This document shows, piece after piece, positions 1 through 5,634 of a stretch of 5,634 bases of DNA (positions are counted from its first letter, which is position 1; every line of letters begins with the position of its first letter). The translations under genes were made by a program, and so were the position numbers. Origin of the DNA: Alphaproteobacteria bacterium (GTDB taxonomy: Bacteria > Pseudomonadota > Alphaproteobacteria > Micavibrionales > Micavibrionaceae); the NCBI GenBank assembly GCA_020442505.1, contig JAGRJZ010000182.1, forward strand, positions 1 to 5,634, written 5' to 3'. The notes under the pieces are model-generated. The model made no database searches and was not told the DNA's origin. It saw only the letters and a program-made list of their open reading frames with translations.

Positions 1-126
1 CTGGACCATATCTGGGTGACCCCACCGCTGACGCCGCTTTTGGAAAAACATCAAATCATCCGCACGGCCCGCGATTGGGACTCCCCTTCGGACCACGTTC
101 CGGTCGTACTTGACGTATCTTTGTAG
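1..126 (+). CDS. xthA: Exodeoxyribonuclease III / AP endonuclease, C-terminal end (5' end outside window)
   Basis: Frame 1 is open from the window edge to a TAG at 124-126 and gives 41 residues. They begin L-D-H-I-W-V-T-P and contain W-D-S-P-S-D-H-V-P-V (S30 D31 H32 in the visible piece). The S-D-H-x-P-V motif is the C-terminal catalytic signature of the exonuclease-endonuclease-phosphatase fold: its Asp-His pair acts with the metal site, and the upstream I/L-D-H corresponds to the conserved Asp of the R-I-D-x-L strand in exonuclease III. Family members cut DNA 5' of abasic sites and degrade 3' ends during base excision repair in the cytoplasm. The protein ends a few residues after the motif, as is normal for the family. 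Assignment to the EEP fold is firm. The exact member (Xth rather than another EEP nuclease) is likely but rests on a short tail. Confidence 0.8.
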   Translation: MDHIWVTPPLTPLLEKHQIIRTARDWDSPSDHVPVVLDVSL

Positions 127-130
127 ACGC

Positions 131-159
131 TTGCGCTTTTTCTGTTTCGTATCCATAAT
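131..159 (+). promoter_or_regulatory. Candidate sigma-70-type promoter for the ceramidase-like gene
   Basis: TTGCGC at 131-136 (three of six matches to the -35 consensus) and CATAAT at 154-159 (five of six matches to the -10 consensus) are separated by 17 bases, the ideal spacing. They lie in the only spacer on this strand, after the exonuclease stop. Transcription would start near 166, giving a leader of about 33 bases. That would place the purine-rich GAAGGAG at 161-167 at the start site rather than in use as a ribosome binding site. The call is by eye only, and read-through from the exonuclease gene is an alternative. Confidence 0.35.
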
Positions 160-198
160 AGAAGGAGACGTTTTCACGCATACGGGGCGCTTGATCGG

Positions 199-873
199 AT
201 GTTGGATTTTTCTCTGCCTTACCATTCTTACTGCGAGATGTCGTCCGGCCCCGTCGCCGAACCGCTGAACGTTTTCAGTTGCATTATATTCTGGATCGTC
301 TCGGCATGGGTTTTCGTCAAGCGCGACGATGAAAGCTCCGGCTTTCACGAGCTCGCCGCGGTTGTCCTGTTTGTTCTGGGGACGGCCGGCATGGTCTGGC
401 ACGCGACGCTCGACCGACTGGCCTTTGCGTTTGACATCATCGCGCTTTATATGTTGATGGCGCTGGTCGTGACGATGCTGTGCAACAACGTTCTGAAATG
501 GCCCCTGTGGGGCAGCATGGCGACAGTGACGGCCCTGATCTTCGCCAGCGCGTGGCTCAAGGACTCGGGCCTTCCGTGGCTTCCCCAGCAAGGCGGAGCC
601 TTTTTACCGCCTCTGCTGTTTCTTGCCGTCGTCAGTCTTGCGGTACAAACCCGGTCCGAAAAAGCCACGGTTTATCTTCTATCGGGGGCTTACGCCCTGC
701 TTTTGGGCCTCGCCGCGCGGAGCCTTGACCTGTATTTCTGCTACAAGATCGCGATCGGACTGCATTTTCTGTGGCATATCGGGGTCGCGCTCTTCGTTGT
801 CTATGTCACGCGGGCTCTGGCCGTTTTGAACACGCTCCCCCCGGTGAAACGGGAATCTCCGGACACACCGTAA
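199..873 (+). CDS. Ceramidase-like (CREST superfamily) seven-helix membrane hydrolase
   Basis: This is a 224-residue, strongly hydrophobic protein with about seven membrane segments (roughly residues 26-40, 50-67, 75-95, 105-120, 136-150, 157-172 and 186-206). It carries the alkaline-ceramidase/PAQR-type metal-site layout: H68, D79 eleven residues later, and H189-x3-H193 in the last helix. In characterised ceramidases these His residues hold Zn and the Asp lies beside it. The N-terminal Y-C-E (E13) and A-E-P-L-N (E21, N24) match the conserved start of bacterial members. The expected role is membrane-embedded amide hydrolysis of a ceramide-like lipid, but the substrate is unproven. The Ser that normally sits four residues before the first His is Gly64 here. 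The ATG at 199 has no strong ribosome binding site: GAAGGAG at 161-167 is about 31 bases away, and only GGGG at 184-187 is closer. No in-frame start codon occurs between that element and 199. The gene converges on the minus-strand operon. Confidence 0.8.
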   Translation: MLDFSLPYHSYCEMSSGPVAEPLNVFSCIIFWIVSAWVFVKRDDESSGFHELAAVVLFVLGTAGMVWHATLDRLAFAFDIIALYMLMALVVTMLCNNVLKWPLWGSMATVTALIFASAWLKDSGLPWLPQQGGAFLPPLLFLAVVSLAVQTRSEKATVYLLSGAYALLLGLAARSLDLYFCYKIAIGLHFLWHIGVALFVVYVTRALAVLNTLPPVKRESPDTP

Positions 874-883
874 AGGCAGAAAA

Positions 884-2188
884 TCACGGCGCGCCGAATT
901 CCACGATATCGTCTGTAATGCCCCGAATGACGTCGTTTTCAACCCCCGACTGGTAAGAACGCAGCTTCATCTCCAAGATCAGGGAAATCAGCATCTCCCG
1001 CCGCAGAGAGGATTCAAACCGGTCGCGGTCTTGCATCAACTGAAACGCTTTGAGAGCCGCGCGCGTTCGTTTGACGTTTTGGGGCTTGTCGTACAACGTC
1101 ATGTAAAAAGAGGGGTTTTGATAAATCTTGTTGGTCAGGATCTCCATCTGCGCGTAATAGCTCGGCTTATCGCCCAAAAACGCGTCAATGTCCTCCGCCG
1201 GCACGCCCAGCTGCGTGACGACCGCCTTCATAAAGGACGCCGATTCACCGGTACCGGCCGTCTTCATGCCGACCAGATGGGCATAGCTGTCGTTTGCAAC
1301 GCTACGGATCGCCTGAACCGAGCGCATGTCCATAATTTCATCCCTGGCGGCTTCTTTTTTGAAATCGTCGTCGGAAAACCACTCGAACACGTGATGTCCG
1401 AACAGATTGCTGCCAAGCGCCACGACGCTTTCCTCTTCGGGGCGTTTGTCGGAATCGGTAAAATCGGCGTCCAGCGTATAGACGCTTTCAAGCGTCTTGC
1501 CGAAATCGATGTCGCTGTTCATCTGTATCGTGTTTCCGGGATCGTTCTTGCAAATGGCCGCGAGCGCTTCGTCGTCGTCGTTCGGATCGCAAAAACGGGT
1601 TTTAAACTGCTCGACACGATCCGTCACATCCTGCGCAAAGCCAGCTGCGGCGGAGCGGTTTTTAGCCAAAAGCTGGCGGTCTTGCATGATCGCATCGAGC
1701 AACCGGGCGTTGGCTTCGGCTTTCTGGTCCGAAGGGGCGAGAGAGCGCACGTTCGTCCCCAGCGTGCAGAGATTGGCGCTGGGTTGATAGTCTTTATGAG
1801 CCTGCGCCGCCATGCTTTGAAGAAGACGCGTGGTTTCGGTCTGGTTTTTCGCGTCGAAAAAATGACCCAGGATCAACATCTGATACATCATGGACACGGT
1901 CAACTGCTCGGTCATGAGCATAAAAGCAGTGATCCAGTTGTCTCTTAGCAGTTTCGAGAGATTATTATGATGACTCGTATCGCCAAGGGCGCATCCAGAG
2001 TAGGTGGGCGTGTCAAGCGCCGGCGCGCCGATGCCGACCTTGCTACCTTCTTCCCCTCTTTCAACCGCGAGGGCTCCGTTGCCGCCGACGGACAGGGACA
2101 GCACCAAAAACATGGCCAAACCCGCGATCCACCGGAACAAGGGTCGTTCTTCATGGGCGGGTCCTGTCTGTGGATGGTCACCGATCAT
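884..2188 (-). CDS. Exported protein of unknown function, paralog P1 (last gene of the four-gene array)
   Basis: The protein has 434 residues and I do not recognise the family. A long polar N-terminus (1-18), a hydrophobic core (about 20-35) and A-L-A|V at 39-42 form a probable signal peptide cleaved after A41, so the protein is exported. The mature part is soluble and mostly helical. It starts with a Met/Gln-rich helix around M92-T-E-Q95, followed by H131-K-D-Y134 and C141-T-L-G-T-N-V-R, D170-R-Q172, F199-C200-D-P-N-D, C213, D226-I-D-F229, N261-L-F-G-H, D287-M-R289 and the S343 to D367 core. All of these recur in P2, P3 and P4 (P4 only from the R of N-V-R onward). P1 is the most deviant copy: it has Q-A-I-R-S-V where the others have I-A-K-R-S-V, a lone C66 in its N-terminal linker, and an extended tail ending in F-G-A-P. 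The ATG overlaps the P2 stop in ATGA (2185-2188), which supports this start. Only a weak GGGGA precedes it, so coupled translation is likely. It ends 10 bases from the convergent ceramidase-like gene. Confidence 0.85.
   Translation of the reverse strand: MIGDHPQTGPAHEERPLFRWIAGLAMFLVLSLSVGGNGALAVERGEEGSKVGIGAPALDTPTYSGCALGDTSHHNNLSKLLRDNWITAFMLMTEQLTVSMMYQMLILGHFFDAKNQTETTRLLQSMAAQAHKDYQPSANLCTLGTNVRSLAPSDQKAEANARLLDAIMQDRQLLAKNRSAAAGFAQDVTDRVEQFKTRFCDPNDDDEALAAICKNDPGNTIQMNSDIDFGKTLESVYTLDADFTDSDKRPEEESVVALGSNLFGHHVFEWFSDDDFKKEAARDEIMDMRSVQAIRSVANDSYAHLVGMKTAGTGESASFMKAVVTQLGVPAEDIDAFLGDKPSYYAQMEILTNKIYQNPSFYMTLYDKPQNVKRTRAALKAFQLMQDRDRFESSLRREMLISLILEMKLRSYQSGVENDVIRGITDDIVEFGAP
1088..1162 (-). 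repeat. Conserved core block of the paralog family, P1 copy
   Basis: This 75-base stretch encodes residues S343 to D367 of P1 (S-Y-Y-A-Q-M-E through F-Y-M-T-L-Y-D). Gap-free counterparts lie at about 2371-2445 (P2), 3661-3735 (P3) and 4926-5000 (P4). The P1 and P4 copies are the closest at DNA level: by hand count about 65 of 74 bases agree, including an identical 23-base run (1089-1111 and 4927-4949) and an identical 20-base run (1143-1162 and 4981-5000). It is a coding repeat that arose by gene duplication, not a mobile or regulatory repeat. Confidence 0.75.
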
Positions 2189-3453
2189 GAATTCCCCGCT
2201 TTTACCAGCTCTTTGGCGTTTTCGATTTCCTGTTGTTTTTCAAGCAGTCGCAACTCCAGCCAAAGCGCCATCAACGCCTCGCTGCGCAAATGACTATTGT
2301 ATAGATCCCTATCAAGCATCGAACCGATGGCCTGCATCGCGACGCTTGTGCGCCGGACATTGGCGGGCGTGTCGTACAGAGTCATGTAGAAGGACGGGTC
2401 TTGATAGATTTTCTTAGATAGAATTTCCATTTGCGCCAAATAGCTGGGCCGAACGGGGGCGTCCGTATCATCCTCGGTCGCGGCCGAGCCCCCCAGAAGG
2501 GTTTTGATTTCCTCGGACGGAACGCCCAGATGTTCCAGGATGGCTTCCATATAAGGCGCCGTTTCTTCGGCTTGCCCCGTTCCAGCGGTCTTGAGCGCTG
2601 CCAGCGCGTTGTAGGAATTCTCGACGACGCTGCGCTTCGCGATCACCGCCCGTACGTCCATATACTCCTCCAGATTGGCCTGAACCGACAGGAGCGCATC
2701 GGACACACGGGGAAAGACGTTATGACCGTATAAATTATTCGCAAGCGCCATGACGTCCCGTTCGTCGTCCTCCGGCGTATCGTCGGAAAAATCGACGGCT
2801 AGGGTCCTGTCCAGCATCAGGGTTCTAGCGAAATCGATATCCTTGTTCAGCCCTTTCGGATCGACCGACTCGTCGCACACGAGAGAAAGCCCGGTATCCG
2901 GGTCGTCGTCCTCGATCAGGTTGTTGTCGTTTTTATCGCAATAATAACGTCGAAATTGCGCCAGGCGCCCTTCCTTGTCCCCCGAGGGGAAAGAGGCGTT
3001 GACGTTCTTGTTCCCTAGCTGGCGGTCTTGAGAACGCTCCCCCAGAACAAACGCCGTCAAAGCTCCGTTCTGCTCTGCTCCGGCCAAAGCGCGCACGTTG
3101 GTCCCGAAGGTGCACATCCCGACGCTGGGGCGGTAGTCCTTATGCGCTTCGGCGGCCAGGCGTTGCAGCAACATCTGGGTGTCCAGCTGGTTTCGGGCGT
3201 TCCAGAAATTTCCGAGGATCTGCATCTGATACATAGCGATCGTGTTCATCTGCTCGGTCATCAGTTGCCAAGCAACCGCAATATCCTTTGCAAACAAAGT
3301 GCTCAGAAGCCAGCTTTCATGCTCTGCGACCCGGTCCGCTCGCGCGGAGGGAGGCGATGCGACGACAAAAGCCACGCACAGGCAAAGGGCCAAAAACACG
3401 CGCCGTGCGCCCCCCCTCTTCGGTTTCACTGTGTTACAAAGCCTCTTGCTCAC
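2185..3453 (-). CDS. Exported protein of unknown function, paralog P2
   Basis: The protein has 422 residues and belongs to the same unrecognised family as its neighbours. The N-terminus is a textbook signal peptide: a Lys/Arg-rich stretch (3-18), a hydrophobic core (19-32) and S-A-R-A|D with cleavage after A39. The shared motifs follow in order: M65-T-E-Q68, H104-K-D-Y107, C114-T-F-G-T-N-V-R, D143-R-Q145, Y171-C172-D-K-N-D, C193, D205-I-D-F208, N240-L-Y-G-H, D266-V-R268, I271-A-K-R-S-V and the Q-M-E to L-Y-D core (about 337-361). The loop between C172 and C193 holds 20 residues, against 12 in the other three copies, and the added part is acidic (E-D-D-D-P-D). The start is a GTG (3453-3451) preceded by AGGAAGG ten bases upstream. 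It follows P3 by 21 bases and its TGA overlaps the P1 start. It is probably co-transcribed with the other three. Confidence 0.85.
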   Translation of the reverse strand: MSKRLCNTVKPKRGGARRVFLALCLCVAFVVASPPSARADRVAEHESWLLSTLFAKDIAVAWQLMTEQMNTIAMYQMQILGNFWNARNQLDTQMLLQRLAAEAHKDYRPSVGMCTFGTNVRALAGAEQNGALTAFVLGERSQDRQLGNKNVNASFPSGDKEGRLAQFRRYYCDKNDNNLIEDDDPDTGLSLVCDESVDPKGLNKDIDFARTLMLDRTLAVDFSDDTPEDDERDVMALANNLYGHNVFPRVSDALLSVQANLEEYMDVRAVIAKRSVVENSYNALAALKTAGTGQAEETAPYMEAILEHLGVPSEEIKTLLGGSAATEDDTDAPVRPSYLAQMEILSKKIYQDPSFYMTLYDTPANVRRTSVAMQAIGSMLDRDLYNSHLRSEALMALWLELRLLEKQQEIENAKELVKAGNS

Positions 3454-3463
3454 GTTATTCTGG

Positions 3464-3470
3464 CCTTCCT
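3464..3470 (-). promoter_or_regulatory. Ribosome binding site of P2 (AGGAAGG)
   Basis: On the minus strand AGGAAGG lies ten bases before the GTG at 3453-3451, within the 21-base gap after the P3 stop codon. It supports the GTG as the true start. It also shows that P2 has its own initiation signal, whereas P1 and P3 start inside the stop codon of the preceding gene. Confidence 0.6.
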
Positions 3471-3474
3471 GCCC

Positions 3475-4734
3475 TTATTTCCCTTTATTCGTGACACCCG
3501 CCATCCGGTTTTGGACGGCTTCCTGATACGTCATAATCTCCGTCTCAAGCAAAACGGATAAAAGCGCCTCCGTCCGCAATTCACTTTTGTACAAAGAGCG
3601 GTCCGTCATCAAGTCGATAGCCTGCATAGCGACGTCCTTCCGAATAACATTAATCGGCGTATCGTACAGATTCATATAAAAGGACGGATTTTGGTAGATT
3701 TTCTGTCCCAAAACCTCCATCTGCGCGTAGTAACTTGGCCGGGCGGATGTGTCGGTATCCGCCGTCCCGATCCCGCCCAGCATAAAGGGAATATCGTCTT
3801 CAGGAACGCCCAGTTGCTTGAGAATGGCGCTCATGTAGGCCCCTGTTTTCTCGGCGTCCTCCCCGCCTTCCGCCTTCATACCGACAATGGTGTTGTAAGA
3901 CTGTTCGGCGACGCTCCGCTTCGCGATGACAGACCGCATGTCCAGATAACCGATCTGTTTTGCCGGATCGGACAACGCAAATTCAGGAAAGCGGAAAGGC
4001 ACCTTCGTCGCATAGAGATTGTTCGCGAGCGCCCAGACGTCTTGTTCGTCCTTATCGTTTTCCAGATCGGGGGTCGTAAAATCAACATCCAGCGTCAGCG
4101 CCTTCCCGACCGTGTCCGCAAAGTTGATGTCCTTGTTCAGGGTTTCGGCTGGGGCGCTCTGTCCTTCCGCGCAAATTTCCTTATACGCCCCGCCATGGTC
4201 GGTCGCGTTGCAATAGCGGGTTGTCATCTGTTCGAAACGGCCCGAAAGATCGCTCCCCCAGCCCTCGGCGGCGCTGACGTTCTTTTTCCCAAGCTGTCGA
4301 TCCTGAGATCGTCGGGCCATGGCGAAGACGTTGAACTCTCCGTTTCGTTCGGCAACCGCGAGGGTCCGCACATTGGTTCCGAAGGTGCACATCCCGGCGC
4401 TTGGCTGATAATCCTTATGAGCGAGCGCAGCGAGCTCCTGTCGCAGACGCTGGGCCTTTATCTGCTGAGTCGCGTCGAAAAAGTTGCCGATAATCAGCAT
4501 CTGGTACATCGCCATCGCGCTGAATTGCTCGGTCATCAGCATCCAGGCGGGAAGAAAATAGAGGATAAAAACCTCTTCATGAAACCATGTCTCCTGGTCC
4601 GAAAACTCTATCGCGAGACAAGACTCGCAAATCCCGCACGGGCATTTTTTCGCGGCGTATGCGGGAAAAATAGTGGCCAACGCAAACGCGGTAACAAGAA
4701 TCCCGACCAGTAAAAGACGCGAGACATTCATCAT
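3475..4734 (-). CDS. Exported Cys-rich-start protein of unknown function, paralog P3
   Basis: The protein has 419 residues and belongs to the same unrecognised family. The signal peptide has a short basic start, a hydrophobic core (7-22) and A-Y-A|A with cleavage near A27. The mature N-terminus opens directly with C31-P-C33-G-I-C36-E-S-C39, a CxCxxCxxC cluster absent from P1 and P2 (the matching part of P4 is outside the window). Shared motifs are M67-T-E-Q70, H106-K-D-Y109, C116-T-F-G-T-N-V-R, D145-R-Q147, Y174-C175, C188, D202-I-N-F205, D265-M-R267, I270-A-K-R-S-V and the Q-M-E to L-Y-D core (about 338-358). Two motifs have decayed: the first-Cys loop reads C-N-A-T-D-H, without the D-x-N-D of the other copies, and the N-L-Y/F-G-H-x-V-F segment reads N-L-Y-A-T-K-V-P-F. 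The ATG at 4734 overlaps the P4 stop in ATGA and is followed at once by a second in-frame ATG (4731-4729). A strong GGGGGAG lies eight bases upstream of the first ATG. Confidence 0.85.
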   Translation of the reverse strand: MMNVSRLLLVGILVTAFALATIFPAYAAKKCPCGICESCLAIEFSDQETWFHEEVFILYFLPAWMLMTEQFSAMAMYQMLIIGNFFDATQQIKAQRLRQELAALAHKDYQPSAGMCTFGTNVRTLAVAERNGEFNVFAMARRSQDRQLGKKNVSAAEGWGSDLSGRFEQMTTRYCNATDHGGAYKEICAEGQSAPAETLNKDINFADTVGKALTLDVDFTTPDLENDKDEQDVWALANNLYATKVPFRFPEFALSDPAKQIGYLDMRSVIAKRSVAEQSYNTIVGMKAEGGEDAEKTGAYMSAILKQLGVPEDDIPFMLGGIGTADTDTSARPSYYAQMEVLGQKIYQNPSFYMNLYDTPINVIRKDVAMQAIDLMTDRSLYKSELRTEALLSVLLETEIMTYQEAVQNRMAGVTNKGK

Positions 4735-5634
4735 TTATCAGGCTCCCCCTTCGGACGCATCCGGTCGAGCGCCCCCTGGGCTTCCTTATAGAGCGGGTCC
4801 AACTCGGTTTCCAACAGGACCGACAACAGCATTTCGCTTCGCAAGCGGCTTTTGAGCATGTCCGTATTTTGCATCAGGCTGATCGCGCGCAACGCCGCTC
4901 CTTTGCGGTCGATATTCGCGGGCGTATCGTACAACGTCATGTAAAAAGATGGATTTTGATAGATTTTCTTCGTAAGAACCTCCATCTGCGCGTAATAGCT
5001 GGGCTTCAGGAGAGCATCCGTATCCGTTCCGTTCTGCGTGGCTTCGCCCCCTGATAAAAGCGTCGGAATATCAGATTCTGGAATTCCCAACTGATCCAGA
5101 ACGGCTTTCATATACCCCCCCGTTTTATCCATCTCCGCAGGGCCCTCCGCCTTCATGCCCGTCAGCGCGTCGAAGGAATATTGCGCAACGCTCCGTTTGG
5201 CGATCAAAGAGCGCATATCCAAAATTTTGTATGCGTTCTGAGGATTTTCAAAATAAGCATCGGGTATATTTTCGAAGACGCTATGCCCGAAAAGATTACT
5301 CGAAAGAGCCAGCACGTCCTGTTCGTCGCCTGTTTTCTCGGAATCCGAGAAATCGAGCGCCAACGTCCAGGGAGTCCCGATGGTCCGGCCGAAATCGATA
5401 TCCTTGTTCATGGTCGCAGAATCGATATCTTCGGCGCAGACCTTCTCTAAAAGACCCGCATTGTCGTTCGGATCGCAATAACGCTTGCGGAACTGGATCA
5501 AACGATCATCGATATCTTCGGCCGTTCCCACGGACGCAACGCCGTGCGCCTTTTCCGTCTGACGGTCCAGCGCCCGCCGCCCAAGTAAAAACGTGTTATA
5601 GTCCGCATTCATTTCCGCCATAGCCAAAGCGCGC
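4731..5634 (-). CDS. Exported-family protein of unknown function, paralog P4 (5' end outside window)
   Basis: The minus-strand frame is open to the window edge, giving 300 visible residues that begin R-A-L-A-M-A-E. This aligns with N-V-R-T-L-A-V-A-E in P3 (from R123), so roughly 120 N-terminal residues are missing. These would include the signal peptide, the M-T-E-Q helix and the H-K-D-Y/C-T-F-G-T-N segment. A TTG at 5627-5625 falls inside this conserved stretch and is not the start. Visible motifs (numbered from the edge) are D23-R-Q25, Y52-C53-D-P-N-D, C66, D78-I-D-F81, N113-L-F-G-H, D139-M-R141, I144-A-K-R-S-V and the Y-A-Q-M-E to L-Y-D core (about 214-236). The C-terminus ends in a charged tail (R-P-K-G-E-P-D-K). 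Its TGA overlaps the P3 ATG. As the most upstream gene seen, it is nearest to the unseen operon promoter. Membership of the family is certain; export is inferred from the paralogs. Confidence 0.8.
   Translation of the reverse strand, partial: RALAMAEMNADYNTFLLGRRALDRQTEKAHGVASVGTAEDIDDRLIQFRKRYCDPNDNAGLLEKVCAEDIDSATMNKDIDFGRTIGTPWTLALDFSDSEKTGDEQDVLALSSNLFGHSVFENIPDAYFENPQNAYKILDMRSLIAKRSVAQYSFDALTGMKAEGPAEMDKTGGYMKAVLDQLGIPESDIPTLLSGGEATQNGTDTDALLKPSYYAQMEVLTKKIYQNPSFYMTLYDTPANIDRKGAALRAISLMQNTDMLKSRLRSEMLLSVLLETELDPLYKEAQGALDRMRPKGEPDK
4743..4749 (-). promoter_or_regulatory. Ribosome binding site of P3 (GGGGGAG)
   Basis: On the minus strand GGGGGAG sits eight bases before the ATG at 4734-4732, inside the last codons of P4. 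It favours the first of the two adjacent ATG codons as the start of P3. It implies efficient initiation in addition to any coupling through the ATGA overlap. Confidence 0.55.
4926..5000 (-). repeat. Conserved core block of the paralog family, P4 copy
   Basis: This is the P4 counterpart of the P1 core block at 1088-1162 and has the same length. It encodes S-Y-Y-A-Q-M-E-V-L through F-Y-M-T-L-Y-D. Most differences from the P1 copy fall in the middle of the block at the variable residues after M-E, while both ends are identical in DNA. The outermost two genes of the visible array are therefore the most alike here, which is unexpected if the array grew only by duplication of neighbours. Confidence 0.7.

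Noticed and set aside
124..150. Possible terminator after the exonuclease gene (GC-rich bases followed by TTTTT near 137-141)
   Set aside because: No stem longer than about three pairs can be formed before the T-run. The same bases fit better as the -35 side of a promoter.
161..167. GAAGGAG as the ribosome binding site of the ceramidase-like gene
   Set aside because: It is about 31 bases from the ATG at 199, and no in-frame start codon lies at a workable distance.
887..896. Ten-base palindrome CGGCGCGCCG, repeated at 2021-2030
   Set aside because: Both copies lie in P1 and encode G-A-P in the same reading frame. Two copies of a GC-rich codon string are readily explained by coding, and neither has terminator or operator context.
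1031..1948. A 305-codon open frame on the plus strand opposite P1
   Set aside because: Its codons align exactly with those of P1, so it stays open because P1 lacks TTA, CTA and TCA codons in this stretch. It has no family resemblance, no signal peptide and an excess of His and Arg typical of antisense shadows.
3691..4713. A 340-codon open frame on the plus strand opposite P3
   Set aside because: It is codon-aligned with P3 in the same way as the frame opposite P1. The resemblance between the two antisense frames (for example a shared L-H-L-R-V) only mirrors the conserved core of the sense paralogs.
5625..5627. TTG as the start codon of P4
   Set aside because: The frame continues to the window edge and the residues before it (R-A) align with the conserved N-V-R-x-L-A segment of P1 to P3, so this is an internal codon of a gene cut by the window.

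Overview
The window holds two unlike regions that face each other. The left part (1 to 873, plus strand) carries the 3' end of an exodeoxyribonuclease III / AP-endonuclease gene, a short spacer with a plausible sigma-70-type promoter, and a complete seven-helix membrane protein of the ceramidase-like (CREST) superfamily. The right part (884 to the window end, minus strand) is a tight run of four genes, transcribed right to left. The first of these is cut by the window edge.

The four minus-strand genes are diverged tandem paralogs, here called P4 (upstream, partial), P3, P2 and P1 (downstream, last). The three complete ones are 419 to 434 residues long and each has its own N-terminal signal peptide, so the proteins are exported to the periplasm or beyond. 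They share a collinear set of motifs: an M-T-E-Q helix; H-K-D-Y-x-P-S leading into C-T-x-G-T-N-V-R; D-R-Q; a Y/F-C-D-x-N-D loop with a second Cys; D-I-D-F; D-M/V-R; and a nearly invariant S-Y-x-A-Q-M-E to L-Y-D block. I do not recognise the family and give it no function. P4/P3 and P2/P1 overlap by four bases (ATGA), and P3/P2 are 21 bases apart. Together they look like one co-translated operon whose promoter lies outside the window. The array is the main point of interest. The copies differ in informative ways: a CxCxxCxxC cluster only in P3, an insertion between two conserved Cys only in P2, and similarity that pairs the copies differently from motif to motif.

The organism is most likely a Gram-negative bacterium, perhaps an alphaproteobacterium, with moderate GC and dense gene packing. 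This rests on the style of the signal peptides, the form of the exonuclease III tail and the ceramidase-like protein, and is only a tentative inference. The two regions converge with just 10 bases between stop codons (873 and 884). Nothing in the sequence links the ceramidase-like protein functionally to the exported paralogs. No RNA genes, mobile elements, CRISPR arrays or attachment sites were seen.
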